Of a DNA stretch of 37,056 nucleotides, positions 9,917 to 18,182 are shown piece after piece. A model generated the notes under the pieces. The model was not told where the DNA came from, ran no database searches, and saw nothing but the letters and a program-made list of their open reading frames with translations. The stretch is taken from positions 1 to 37,056 of the forward strand of contig JALSTN010000252.1 of the NCBI GenBank assembly GCA_026983735.1, in the 5' to 3' direction. The position numbers were made by a program, and so were the translations under genes. Source of the DNA: Saprospiraceae bacterium (lineage in GTDB: Bacteria > Bacteroidota > Bacteroidia > Chitinophagales > Saprospiraceae). Numbering within the stretch: position 1 is the stretch's first letter; every line of letters begins with the position of its first letter.

Positions 9917-11023
9917 TTGAGAGAAAAAGTTTATGTGACAAGGCCTTCATTACCTGGTTTGGAAGAGGTACTTCCATATCTTGAAAGGATTTGGACAAGT
10001 AGAACGGTTACTAATAATGGACCTTTAGTTATAGAACTAGAGCGACAACTTGCGGAATATTTGGAAGTTCCCTATATCTCTCTTTTTAATAATGGAACTA
10101 TAGCATTAGTGGCTGCTCTACAGGCTTTAGATGTTCAAGGCGAAGTAATTACAACGCCTTATAGCTTTGTTGCTTCTACACACGCCCTTTGGTGGCATAG
10201 AGCTGAACCTGTATTTGTAGATATTGATCCTTTTACTAATAATTTGGATCCGCAAAAAATCCAAGATGCCATAACTTCACGGACAACAGCCATCTTACCT
10301 GTACATGTCTATGGCCAACCTTGCGACGTTTATCAAATCGAACAGCTAAGTAAAACTTATGACCTCAAGATAATTTATGATGCAGCGCATGCATTTGGAG
10401 TTAAACAGAGGGGCACATCAATATTAACCCATGGTGATCTTAGTATATTAAGTTTTCACGCCACAAAAGTATTTAATACGATAGAAGGTGGCGCGATTGT
10501 ATCTAGTTCAAAGGAGCTTAAGGAGAAAATTGATCGTCTTCGAAATTTTGGATTTGTGGATGAAACAACTGTTGTTTTGCCTGGAATAAACGGCAAGATG
10601 AATGAAATACAAGCTAGTATCGGGTTATTAAATTTAAAGAGTATAGATGAAGAAATCCAGCGTAGGAAAGAGATATATCAATTGTATCAAACCTTGTTGC
10701 AAGGAGTGGTAGGTCTTAGAATTATGCCATTGATGGAGGATGTGGAATACAATTATTCATATTTGCCGATTTTTATTGAAGAAGATGAATTTGGCGCTTC
10801 AAGAGATGATCTCTATTATCGATTGAAGAATTATGAAATATATTGTAGAAGATATTTTTATCCACTTATAAGTACTTTTGCTCCATATTCTTCACTTCCA
10901 TCCTCAAAAAGAGGCAATCTAAAAAATGCATATAAAGTCGCACAGCAAGTAATTTGTCTTCCCATTTATCCTGAACTGTCTAATCAAATGATTGAGTATA
11001 TTTGTAAATGTATATCTGAATGA
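9917..11023 (+). CDS. DegT/DnrJ/EryC1/StrS-family sugar aminotransferase
   Basis: This is a PLP-dependent aminotransferase expected to convert a nucleotide-linked keto-sugar to an amino sugar in the cytoplasm. The 368-aa length is normal for the family. Visible signatures are the substrate/PLP region around NNGTIALVAALQAL, the PLP-contacting D-A-A-H-A-F-G motif near residue 155, and SFHATKVFNTIEGG with the likely Schiff-base Lys at about residue 184. The start is TTG: an in-frame stop lies 9 bp upstream and no ATG is available near the N-terminal start of homology. The stop overlaps the next start by 4 bp (ATGA), implying translational coupling to the WbqC gene. Product sugar (3-amino or 4-amino) cannot be told from sequence. 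Family assignment is secure. Confidence 0.93.
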   Translation: MREKVYVTRPSLPGLEEVLPYLERIWTSRTVTNNGPLVIELERQLAEYLEVPYISLFNNGTIALVAALQALDVQGEVITTPYSFVASTHALWWHRAEPVFVDIDPFTNNLDPQKIQDAITSRTTAILPVHVYGQPCDVYQIEQLSKTYDLKIIYDAAHAFGVKQRGTSILTHGDLSILSFHATKVFNTIEGGAIVSSSKELKEKIDRLRNFGFVDETTVVLPGINGKMNEIQASIGLLNLKSIDEEIQRRKEIYQLYQTLLQGVVGLRIMPLMEDVEYNYSYLPIFIEEDEFGASRDDLYYRLKNYEIYCRRYFYPLISTFAPYSSLPSSKRGNLKNAYKVAQQVICLPIYPELSNQMIEYICKCISE

Positions 11024-11745
11024 ATAGACCATTAAGTATGGCAGTTATGCAGCCCTATGTTTTCCCTTACTTAGGATATTTTCGACTGATTAATGCTGTT
11101 GACAAGTTTGTGTTTTTTGATGACGTCAATTATATAAAGAGAGGATGGATCAATCGTAATAGAATTTTACTTGCAAATAAACCTTTCCTTTTTACTGTTC
11201 CGGTTTCTAGACCCTCTCAGAATAGGAGAATTAATGAGACTTTAATAAATGGTGACCTAAGAGGGATATTGCGTACCATTCATCACGCTTATGCAAAGGC
11301 ACCATATTACAATTGTGTTTATCCGGTATTAAAGCATATTTTTGAGCAAGATTGGGAGGGAGTTCCGATCTCAATGTTAGCCGAGAAAAGTATCATCTCC
11401 ATTTGTCATTATTTGGGCATTCAACGGGTATTTGAAAGGACTTCAAAGGATTATAAATGGTCTATTGATTTAAAGGGCCAAGATAGGATCTTAGAAATAC
11501 TCCATGTTAATCAAGCTACTAAGTATATAAATGCGGAAGGTGGAAAAGAGTTGTATAATCCGTCTGAGTTTAGGAAACGGAGGATTCAATTGTTCTTTCT
11601 GAAAAATTCAAATATAGTTTATAAGCAATACAATGATAGGTTTGTTTCTAATTTGTCCATTATTGACGTGCTGATGTTTAATGATAAACAGCAAGTGAAT
11701 AACTTTATTATGAATAATTATGAACTTTTAGAGAAGAATGAATAA
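11020..11745 (+). CDS. WbqC-family protein
   Basis: The N-terminus AVMQPYVFPYLGYF is the hallmark of the WbqC family (consensus Q-P-x-x-x-P-x-x-G-Y), followed by conserved F-F-D-D-V-x-Y and W-x-N-R-N-R-I-L segments; the 241-aa length is typical. The biochemical role of WbqC proteins is not firmly established. They recur in O-antigen and capsule loci beside sugar aminotransferases and acyltransferases, so a part in amino-sugar modification is likely (inference). The gene overlaps its neighbours on both sides (4 bp upstream, 8 bp downstream), so the three are almost certainly translated together. Confidence 0.9.
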   Translation: MNRPLSMAVMQPYVFPYLGYFRLINAVDKFVFFDDVNYIKRGWINRNRILLANKPFLFTVPVSRPSQNRRINETLINGDLRGILRTIHHAYAKAPYYNCVYPVLKHIFEQDWEGVPISMLAEKSIISICHYLGIQRVFERTSKDYKWSIDLKGQDRILEILHVNQATKYINAEGGKELYNPSEFRKRRIQLFFLKNSNIVYKQYNDRFVSNLSIIDVLMFNDKQQVNNFIMNNYELLEKNE

Positions 11746-12184
11746 GTTAAATCTCCAATTCAAATTGAATAGATCAAGTGCTTCAGAGATAGAGGAACAT
11801 TTGGAAAGGAACAACCACTCTTTTTTTCCAGTTTTAAGTGACCAGGTGGATATTCATCAATATGCAGTAAAACTTTACAAAAATGCATATCGATTTGAAC
11901 TTTGGGATAAAGCATCTATGGTGGGGTTAGTAGCATGTTACCTCAACGATAAAATAACGGGCATAGCGTTTATTACCAATGTTAGTGTTGATAGAGAATG
12001 GCAGTCTCTTGGAATTGCTACTTTTCTGTTGAAAAAGTGTCTAAACCATGCCAAGAAATTGGGATTTGAAATGATTAAGTTGGAAGTAAATAAAAAGAAC
12101 ACAGCCAAGAGGCTATACGTTAGAATGGGCTTCCTTTTAGATGAAGTTAGTAAAGATAAACTTATCATGTCGTTAAAATTTTAG
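11738..12184 (+). CDS. GNAT-family N-acetyltransferase
   Basis: This 148-aa protein has the GNAT acetyl-CoA-binding motif A, REWQSLGIATFLL (residues 86-98, the R/Q-x-x-G-x-A/G pattern), and a C-terminal N-x-x-A-x-x-x-Y-x-x-x-G-F segment (NTAKRLYVRMGF). It probably N-acetylates the amino group installed by the aminotransferase two genes upstream; the substrate is inferred from context only. It overlaps the WbqC gene by 8 bp. Other GNAT substrates, such as protein amines, cannot be excluded. Confidence 0.85.
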   Translation: MNKLNLQFKLNRSSASEIEEHLERNNHSFFPVLSDQVDIHQYAVKLYKNAYRFELWDKASMVGLVACYLNDKITGIAFITNVSVDREWQSLGIATFLLKKCLNHAKKLGFEMIKLEVNKKNTAKRLYVRMGFLLDEVSKDKLIMSLKF

Positions 12185-12189
12185 CTTTG

Positions 12190-13407
12190 ATGAAAAATAA
12201 GCACAATCTGCTCTTTTCTGAAATTACGTTTATTTCTCCTCGAGATGTGAGGAAGAATAGATCAGATGTAGTGCATATTATGAGAACTTGTTCCGGTTTT
12301 GTGAAGAACGGAATGAAGGTGATGCTTCTTACCCCAAGAGTTCAGCGTGAGGGTAATATCCAATCCAAAAAGGAAGTTAAAAGTTATTATGCTCTGGATA
12401 GTACATTTTTTAAGTTAATAGAATCAGATTATTGTATAAAAGAAAATCATTTAGGGGAGACTTCATTTGTGAAACTGGTTTTGTTAAAACTCTTTTTGAC
12501 TTTCAAACATTTTCTTGGGAATCGCAATGACTATAAAAGTAAGAATCACATAATTATTAGTAAGTGTATAATCTCATGTGTGCCAATTATTCTATTGAAA
12601 AAAATTAATTTAATAAGCTCGCCGTTGACTTTAGAACTTATTCATGCCAAAAAAAGTTTTCTCTATGGTTTTGTAGTTCGCCATGCGGACTTTATTATTA
12701 GTCACAGTCCTTTTGTTACATATTACCTGTCTAATTTTTTAAAAAAGGCTCCACATAGGATTGTTCAGCCTCCAATGATAACACAAAGTAAAGAATTCAA
12801 GGAACATATTAAATTGCAAAAGGAGGATTATAAAGAGCTTTTGGGGTTTTGTTCCAACCAACGATTAGTTATGTATGCAGGCAAGGTATTTGTAGGTTCA
12901 AAAGAGATACAATATATATATGAGGCCGCGAAGCAATTGCCAGATATTCGATTTGCAATTGTCGGTGCGAGTCCGACGGCAATGAGATACTATGAAGAAT
13001 ATTTCAAGGGAGTCAGGAATATAACATTATACCCCTTTCAATCAATTCATAAGTATTATGAATTTGTGAAGAGTGCCGATATTCTAATTGCTTATTATCC
13101 TAGGTCGAATCATTATATGTACCACCTTGATCCGGGTAAAATCGGGGTATATTTGGCAAGTGGAAATCCCGTAATATTGTCTGATTTAATAGGGCTGAGG
13201 TTGAGGTTTAAAGAGTGGATGGTCAAATTTGTTCCTCCTGATGATGTTAGTCAACTAGTAGCATCCATTCAAACCATATTGTCAGATTATGATCGATTTT
13301 CTAGAGATGCGGAGAGAACTAGGTTATATGTTGAATCGTTTGATTATGAGTATTATACTGCTTGTGTTCTTCGTGATATTAATAAATGTATAGCACAATG
13401 GGATTAA
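12190..13407 (+). CDS. Glycosyltransferase, GT-B fold (GT4-like)
   Basis: The ATG at 12190 is preferred over an in-frame TTG at 12187, giving 405 aa. The C-terminal half has the GT-B nucleotide-sugar-binding pattern: MYAGKVFVGSKEIQYIYEA, then FAIVGASP, then DPGKIGVYLASGNPVILSD. The last segment resembles the P-x-K-x-x-x-Y-x-A-S-G-x-P-V-V variant found in many capsule glycosyltransferases rather than a strict E-x7-E motif. It is likely a cytoplasmic or membrane-associated enzyme adding one sugar to the lipid-linked repeat unit. It begins 5 bp after the acetyltransferase gene. Donor and acceptor are unknown. Confidence 0.82.
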   Translation: MKNKHNLLFSEITFISPRDVRKNRSDVVHIMRTCSGFVKNGMKVMLLTPRVQREGNIQSKKEVKSYYALDSTFFKLIESDYCIKENHLGETSFVKLVLLKLFLTFKHFLGNRNDYKSKNHIIISKCIISCVPIILLKKINLISSPLTLELIHAKKSFLYGFVVRHADFIISHSPFVTYYLSNFLKKAPHRIVQPPMITQSKEFKEHIKLQKEDYKELLGFCSNQRLVMYAGKVFVGSKEIQYIYEAAKQLPDIRFAIVGASPTAMRYYEEYFKGVRNITLYPFQSIHKYYEFVKSADILIAYYPRSNHYMYHLDPGKIGVYLASGNPVILSDLIGLRLRFKEWMVKFVPPDDVSQLVASIQTILSDYDRFSRDAERTRLYVESFDYEYYTACVLRDINKCIAQWD

Positions 13408-13445
13408 TTGCTATGTATTTTGAATAGAAATGAATTTATACTATT

Positions 13446-14858
13446 TTGGATATAAAAAAAACATTGATAAGAGGTGGTGTTTATGTGGCAGGGGCCAATG
13501 TCATTGGGCAGATTGTTGCTGTAGGTGTTAATGTTTTACTGGCTAGATTATTGTTGCCGGAAGATTTTGGTCTAATCGCTTTAGCAAGTACTTACATTGG
13601 ATTTATTTCTTTGTTTAGTGCAGTGGGGTTTGGGTCATCAATCATATACTTTAAGGAGTTGGATAATAAACAATTATCCTCATTGTATTGGTTGAATTGG
13701 GTTTTTGCAGCCTTCACTTATTTACTTGTTGTATCGACATCCAGTTGGATATCAACGTTCTATGGCCAATCTGAATTGAGAGGTATTGTGATTCTTTCAG
13801 GAGTTAGTATATTAATTTCACCCTTATTTTCATTGCATTACAAGCTCTTAGAACGGGAATTAAAATTTAAAATACTTTCTATTTGGAATTTAGTTTGTAC
13901 AGTTTTAGGAGGTAGTGCTGGCATTATTGCAGCGTTATTAGGATTGGGGGTGTATTCCTTAGTTTTGCAGACCTTGGTGACCATTTTGGCTAAGAGTATA
14001 GTCTATTTGAGGATAATTAGATGGCGTCCTATTATTTATTTTGATTATAATGGGGTTAAGGCGATGATTTGGTATGCTGTAAAATATAAGATGTCAAACT
14101 CAGTCTTATACATCGAGCGCAATCTTGATTATTTGGTTTTGGGTAAGCAATTTCCTTCCAAGGTGATAGGGTATTATTCGTTTGCTTATAATATAATGTA
14201 TGCTCCTGTAAAGAGAGTATCCTATTTATTTAGTAATATGCTTTTTCCTGCACTTTCTACTATTAAGGATGATCATTCTAGATTGATTCATATGTTCTTT
14301 AAGTCTGTCAGTTTAATTGCCATGGTTTCATTTCCTGCTATGGCAATTCTTTCATTTAACGCCAATTTTCTGATTCCATTTGTTTTTGGAGCCCAATGGA
14401 ATTCGGCAATACCCATAGTCCAAGTTTTATGTTTTGCAGGAGCTATACAAAGTGTTTCACAACCTGGCGCGGTTGTATTTCCGGCTTTAGGAAAGCCTGA
14501 AATATCCATTTATCTTTCTATTATTAGAACGTTATTAACTGTTGGTGCCATCTTAATAGGTGCACGGTATGGAATTTTGGTGGTCGCATATGGACTTGTG
14601 GTGGCTAAATTTTCATCTTTTGTTCTTACTATCATAGTAATGAGGTTGCAAATTGAATTTAATATACTTCAAATGTTAGGCTATATGCTTGGGTCTACTG
14701 TCACAGTTGGGGCTCTGGTCGTACTACAATCTTGTTGTAAGTCTATGGAACCGATTTATTTATTATCGCTGATGATTTTTATTGCAGTTGTTATGATAAC
14801 TATATTTTATCATGGCACTATTCGTAGGGTAATAAGTGTTCTTTGGCAAAAACAATAA
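13446..14858 (+). CDS. Wzx-type polysaccharide flippase (MOP/MATE superfamily)
   Basis: This 470-aa integral membrane protein has about 12-14 hydrophobic segments. It opens with an amphipathic stretch and GGVYVAGANVIGQIVAVGVN, and LLARLLLPEDFGLIALAS is typical of the polysaccharide-transporter (RfbX / Wzx / WzxC) family. It is expected to flip undecaprenyl-linked repeat units across the inner membrane for Wzy polymerisation. The start is TTG at 13446; the nearby ATG at 13430 is out of frame. The family is sure; calling it Wzx rather than another MOP lipid transporter rests on context. Confidence 0.9.
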   Translation: MDIKKTLIRGGVYVAGANVIGQIVAVGVNVLLARLLLPEDFGLIALASTYIGFISLFSAVGFGSSIIYFKELDNKQLSSLYWLNWVFAAFTYLLVVSTSSWISTFYGQSELRGIVILSGVSILISPLFSLHYKLLERELKFKILSIWNLVCTVLGGSAGIIAALLGLGVYSLVLQTLVTILAKSIVYLRIIRWRPIIYFDYNGVKAMIWYAVKYKMSNSVLYIERNLDYLVLGKQFPSKVIGYYSFAYNIMYAPVKRVSYLFSNMLFPALSTIKDDHSRLIHMFFKSVSLIAMVSFPAMAILSFNANFLIPFVFGAQWNSAIPIVQVLCFAGAIQSVSQPGAVVFPALGKPEISIYLSIIRTLLTVGAILIGARYGILVVAYGLVVAKFSSFVLTIIVMRLQIEFNILQMLGYMLGSTVTVGALVVLQSCCKSMEPIYLLSLMIFIAVVMITIFYHGTIRRVISVLWQKQ

Positions 14859-14869
14859 AAATTCATCTA

Positions 14870-15706
14870 ATGAAAGGAACAATTTTTATTCCGGAGATAA
14901 AGTCTGAAGAAGAGATTATTTTGAATATAAGACTCATGATTGATAAAGAGTATCAAAAGCTATTTCAAGCTGTAATCGTGCATGGAAGCTTTGCTACAGA
15001 TGATCGAACGTTATTTAGTGATTTTGATGGTTTGTTGATCGTTCATGACAAATATATGAAACATAAGGAGTTGAATCATTTCATATCAAAGTCACTAGAA
15101 GAAATCTATCGATTTGATCCTTTGCAACATCACGGGTGGTTTGTGATATCGGTATCATCGTTATTGCAATACCCTGAGGAATACTTACCTATCGCTGTTT
15201 TGAAAGAAGCAAAATGTATCTATCCTATTGAAGGATGTGAGTTACGTTATGTTCAAAAGACGAGAATCAACTATTTGAAGATAGCAGATAAATATATTGA
15301 AGCTTTAATAAAGAGAGTTAATCGCCCATGGCAGCCTAGAAATATATATCAACTAAAAAGTTTTTTGAGTCAAGTAATGTTATTACCTTCACTGCTTTAT
15401 GCTGCGATTAATAATCGCGGAATATACAAAAGAGATAGTTTTGTCCCTATTCAAGCTTTGTTTACTGAGCAAGAATGGTCACCCATTGTTATTGCAAGTC
15501 ATATTCGTGAGAATTGGGATTATTCGCTTAATGTATTTCAGCGATATATGATGAAACGTCCGGGTAGGGTATTTCGTAAAATGACTCAACATTGGATTGC
15601 ACCCTCGATTGACCCTAAGACCAAATTGTTGCTAAATGATGAGTTCTATTACAATTTATCCATACTGCTTAACAAATCAAAAGCTCTTTTACATGATATA
15701 ATGTAA
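14870..15706 (+). CDS. Nucleotidyltransferase-fold protein, unknown substrate (first of pair)
   Basis: The ATG at 14870 (278 aa) is preferred over the in-frame TTG at 14843, which lies inside the flippase gene. The N-terminal region has the DNA polymerase beta-like nucleotidyltransferase signature: VIVHGSFATDD, then SDFDGLLIV, the h-G-S-x(10)-D-h-D pattern supplying two metal-binding carboxylates. A third carboxylate is not obvious. The C-terminal half is mostly helical with no recognised domain. It may transfer NMP or a related group to a sugar or lipid intermediate of the glycan pathway (inference). The next gene encodes a second protein of the same fold, which is unusual. Confidence 0.72.
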   Translation: MKGTIFIPEIKSEEEIILNIRLMIDKEYQKLFQAVIVHGSFATDDRTLFSDFDGLLIVHDKYMKHKELNHFISKSLEEIYRFDPLQHHGWFVISVSSLLQYPEEYLPIAVLKEAKCIYPIEGCELRYVQKTRINYLKIADKYIEALIKRVNRPWQPRNIYQLKSFLSQVMLLPSLLYAAINNRGIYKRDSFVPIQALFTEQEWSPIVIASHIRENWDYSLNVFQRYMMKRPGRVFRKMTQHWIAPSIDPKTKLLLNDEFYYNLSILLNKSKALLHDIM

Positions 15707-15794
15707 TGAGAATCTGTCTAATAAATTTATTCGCGTAAAAATATATCCTTTATTACAGTGCTTTTCAAGCGTGAAGTAAAAATAGAATAAAACT

Positions 15795-16817
15795 ATGAAG
15801 TATCAAATAACTCAAATCCCTCAATATATCCCTAGGCAGGATTATATGGATTTGGTAGATAGAATTGTAAGCCAATTTTCTGAAATGCCGGAAGTCGATT
15901 CTATCTATCAGGTTGGTTCTATTAAGAATCCCGGTATTTCAGATTTGGATATAATTGTAGTATTTAAGGATAATGAGGCGGTTAAGTTAAATTATAGAGC
16001 TAGTATTTCTGAGTATGAAAAACAAATCTTGACGCATGGATTATTTGGTACTTCGGTAAGTCTTTTTCAAGAAAGTATGACTTATAGTGTGTTCTCTAAT
16101 TATAATAAATTATATTCGAGTAAAAAATCGTCTTTGGACAAAATGCCAGCTCTGCGAATATCAGCAGAAAATAAAATTCAGATTGCGATGGAATATCTCC
16201 TTAGGATGTGGATAACTTTAGTTGTTCAAAAATCATTTATGGTGTTTAAGTTAAGATCATTGCTTTTGGAGATTAAGGCCTTGAGTTATGACTTGGAGTT
16301 GCTTGGTGTGAAGGGAGGTAAATTGTATGAAATGGTCAATGAAATAATAGATTTACGGAATCAATGGTTTAGACAGAGTTGGGGCCCTGACCGTATATGT
16401 ATTTGGCTAGAGAGCTTTATTCGCGTATTGAGAGAGGAGCTTCAAGGGTATTTTAAGAAATTTAGATTTGTAATTCCTTATGATCATTTCAAAATTGCAA
16501 GAAATATTATAATTCGGGAAGGCAATGAACTTGAATATAAGGTAAAAGGGGTCTCCCAATTAAGTCATTTTTACAATATATTAGGATCAAAATATTTTAG
16601 CCTAATGAATCGATTAAATACCTTTCAATTTTATGTTCCTTCTGAAATAGTTTTACCCCGAAGTAGTCAATACAAGCGATTTTGCTATTTACATAAACAT
16701 CTCATATACAATAAAATGTATTTACCACATTTTGGGATACTGGGAACGAGTCTAAGGATGGATGATGGGCTTTTAAGAATGGAGACAAGCCGTCCTAAGG
16801 TTCCGCCCTCTTTTTAG
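15795..16817 (+). CDS. Nucleotidyltransferase-fold protein, unknown substrate (second of pair)
   Basis: The 340-aa protein carries YQVGSIKNPGISDLDIIVVF at about residues 38-57, again the G-S-x(n)-D-h-D signature of the polymerase beta-like nucleotidyltransferase fold, with a shorter loop than in the upstream protein. The rest is largely helical, with basic and aromatic patches, and I recognise no second domain. An 88-bp non-coding gap separates it from the first nucleotidyltransferase-fold gene, and about 200 bp separate it from the next glycosyltransferase. Outside the motif the two proteins do not look like recent duplicates. Function is unknown; involvement in glycan assembly is inferred from location. 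Confidence 0.7.
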   Translation: MKYQITQIPQYIPRQDYMDLVDRIVSQFSEMPEVDSIYQVGSIKNPGISDLDIIVVFKDNEAVKLNYRASISEYEKQILTHGLFGTSVSLFQESMTYSVFSNYNKLYSSKKSSLDKMPALRISAENKIQIAMEYLLRMWITLVVQKSFMVFKLRSLLLEIKALSYDLELLGVKGGKLYEMVNEIIDLRNQWFRQSWGPDRICIWLESFIRVLREELQGYFKKFRFVIPYDHFKIARNIIIREGNELEYKVKGVSQLSHFYNILGSKYFSLMNRLNTFQFYVPSEIVLPRSSQYKRFCYLHKHLIYNKMYLPHFGILGTSLRMDDGLLRMETSRPKVPPSF

Positions 16818-17021
16818 TATCCAAGCTGGGAAAAGAATGGTGGAAAATTTATTTAATTATAATACTTTTTGTCGATAAATTACAAGGAGTTTTTTTTTCT
16901 GAAGATGATTCTATGATTATATCGAGTTTCTTAATTTGTAGATCTTGTTTAGTATTATTTAAGTTTTATTAAAAGCATTCGTGCCTTGAATGTTGAAAGG
17001 ATAACATCGTCTTTAAAGTGA

Positions 17022-18179
17022 ATGAATATGAATACAAATAAACCTAGACTAATTGTTGTTCCTTCATTATTCCCTAAAGATCAAGATGATATACGGGGAA
17101 TTTTTGTGGTGGATTGGATAAGGGTAGTTGAACTATATTATTCCGTTGAAGTGATATGTTATGAGTTTTCTAATGAAATTGATCCAGGGATATATCAGGA
17201 GGAAATACATGGAATTATAGTGCATAGATTAGTCCTGAAAGGTAGAAAGGGGAGTTTTGGTAAAATTGTACAGTATTGGAATTTGTATCGTCTTTTTATT
17301 CAGTATTTTAAAAGGAAATTGTGTAGTGCAAGAATCATACATGTACATGGTGCCTCGTTACCTGGTTTTATGGTGGTCAGGGCTATAACTGGGGTCAATG
17401 TCCCTATTCTTATTACAGAGCACACAGGTCCCTTCAATAAAATATCCAATAGTTTTTTTCTCCGCAACATGGCTAGGTATGCTTTGAGAAGATCTGATGT
17501 TTTTTTACCTGTGAGTAAGGACTTGTATAAACAAGTTATTGATGCGGGAATCAGCCACCCTAATACTATTGTACTTGGAAATCCTGTTGATACTTCATTA
17601 TTTGAACCGGACGGAGATTTGAAGAGGGAAAAGGCAATTCTTTTCGTTGGGCGGCTTGAGTCCTATAAAGGTGCTATGAAATTGTTGAAATCCTTCCATG
17701 CTTTATCCTTAGATAAGTGGAAACTTTGGATTATTGGTGAAGGACCTGAATATGACGACCTAAAAGCATTTGTCGAGACAAATCAATTGGATCGACGGGT
17801 ACTTTTATTTGGTAAATTGTCCAAGAGAGATATTTCCATGTATATGAAGAGAGCCTCTTTTCTTGCTTTTCCAAGTGAGCATGAGACCTTTGGCCTTGTC
17901 GTAGTTGAAGCTTTGGCATCCGGTTTGCCTGTTTTAGTGTCAGAGGGTACAGTTTTTGTAGAATATGTCGATGAATCCAATGGAATTTTGGTAGATCTCA
18001 ATAAAGAAAGGGCAATAGAACAAGGACTACTGTCATTAATTGAAAACTTATCAAGCTACAATAGCATTGAGATACGCTCACACGTTGTTCAAAGGTTTTC
18101 TTTCGAAAATTTTGGTGGCATACTCCGACAAATTTATAGTGATGTAATTAATAAAGTGGAAATTAGCCAAAAGAGATAA
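17022..18179 (+). CDS. GT4-family glycosyltransferase
   Basis: A 385-aa retaining GT-B glycosyltransferase. Features include an N-terminal acceptor domain with HVHGASLPGF and TEHTGPF, LFVGRLESYKG at the start of the C-terminal donor domain, and SEHETFGLVVVEALASG with the E-x7-E pair at residues 288 and 296. This is the classic GT4 (RfaB/WcaL-like) pattern. It likely adds a hexose to the growing repeat unit at the cytoplasmic face of the membrane. It ends 3 bp before the AsnB-like gene. A second in-frame ATG two codons in is an equally good start. Confidence 0.92.
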   Translation: MNMNTNKPRLIVVPSLFPKDQDDIRGIFVVDWIRVVELYYSVEVICYEFSNEIDPGIYQEEIHGIIVHRLVLKGRKGSFGKIVQYWNLYRLFIQYFKRKLCSARIIHVHGASLPGFMVVRAITGVNVPILITEHTGPFNKISNSFFLRNMARYALRRSDVFLPVSKDLYKQVIDAGISHPNTIVLGNPVDTSLFEPDGDLKREKAILFVGRLESYKGAMKLLKSFHALSLDKWKLWIIGEGPEYDDLKAFVETNQLDRRVLLFGKLSKRDISMYMKRASFLAFPSEHETFGLVVVEALASGLPVLVSEGTVFVEYVDESNGILVDLNKERAIEQGLLSLIENLSSYNSIEIRSHVVQRFSFENFGGILRQIYSDVINKVEISQKR

Positions 18180-18182
18180 ATT

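Noticed and set aside
14870-16817. The NTase-fold pair as an MNT/HEPN toxin-antitoxin system
   Set aside because: Both proteins are much longer than MNT antitoxins and both carry the NTase motif. An R-x4-H string near the end of the second protein is too short a match to mark a HEPN domain.
16818-17021. Possible promoter or small RNA in the 204-bp gap before the GT4 gene
   Set aside because: The gap is AT-rich with near-matches such as TACTTTTTG but no exact TAnnTTTG with a spaced TTTG, and no convincing hairpin.
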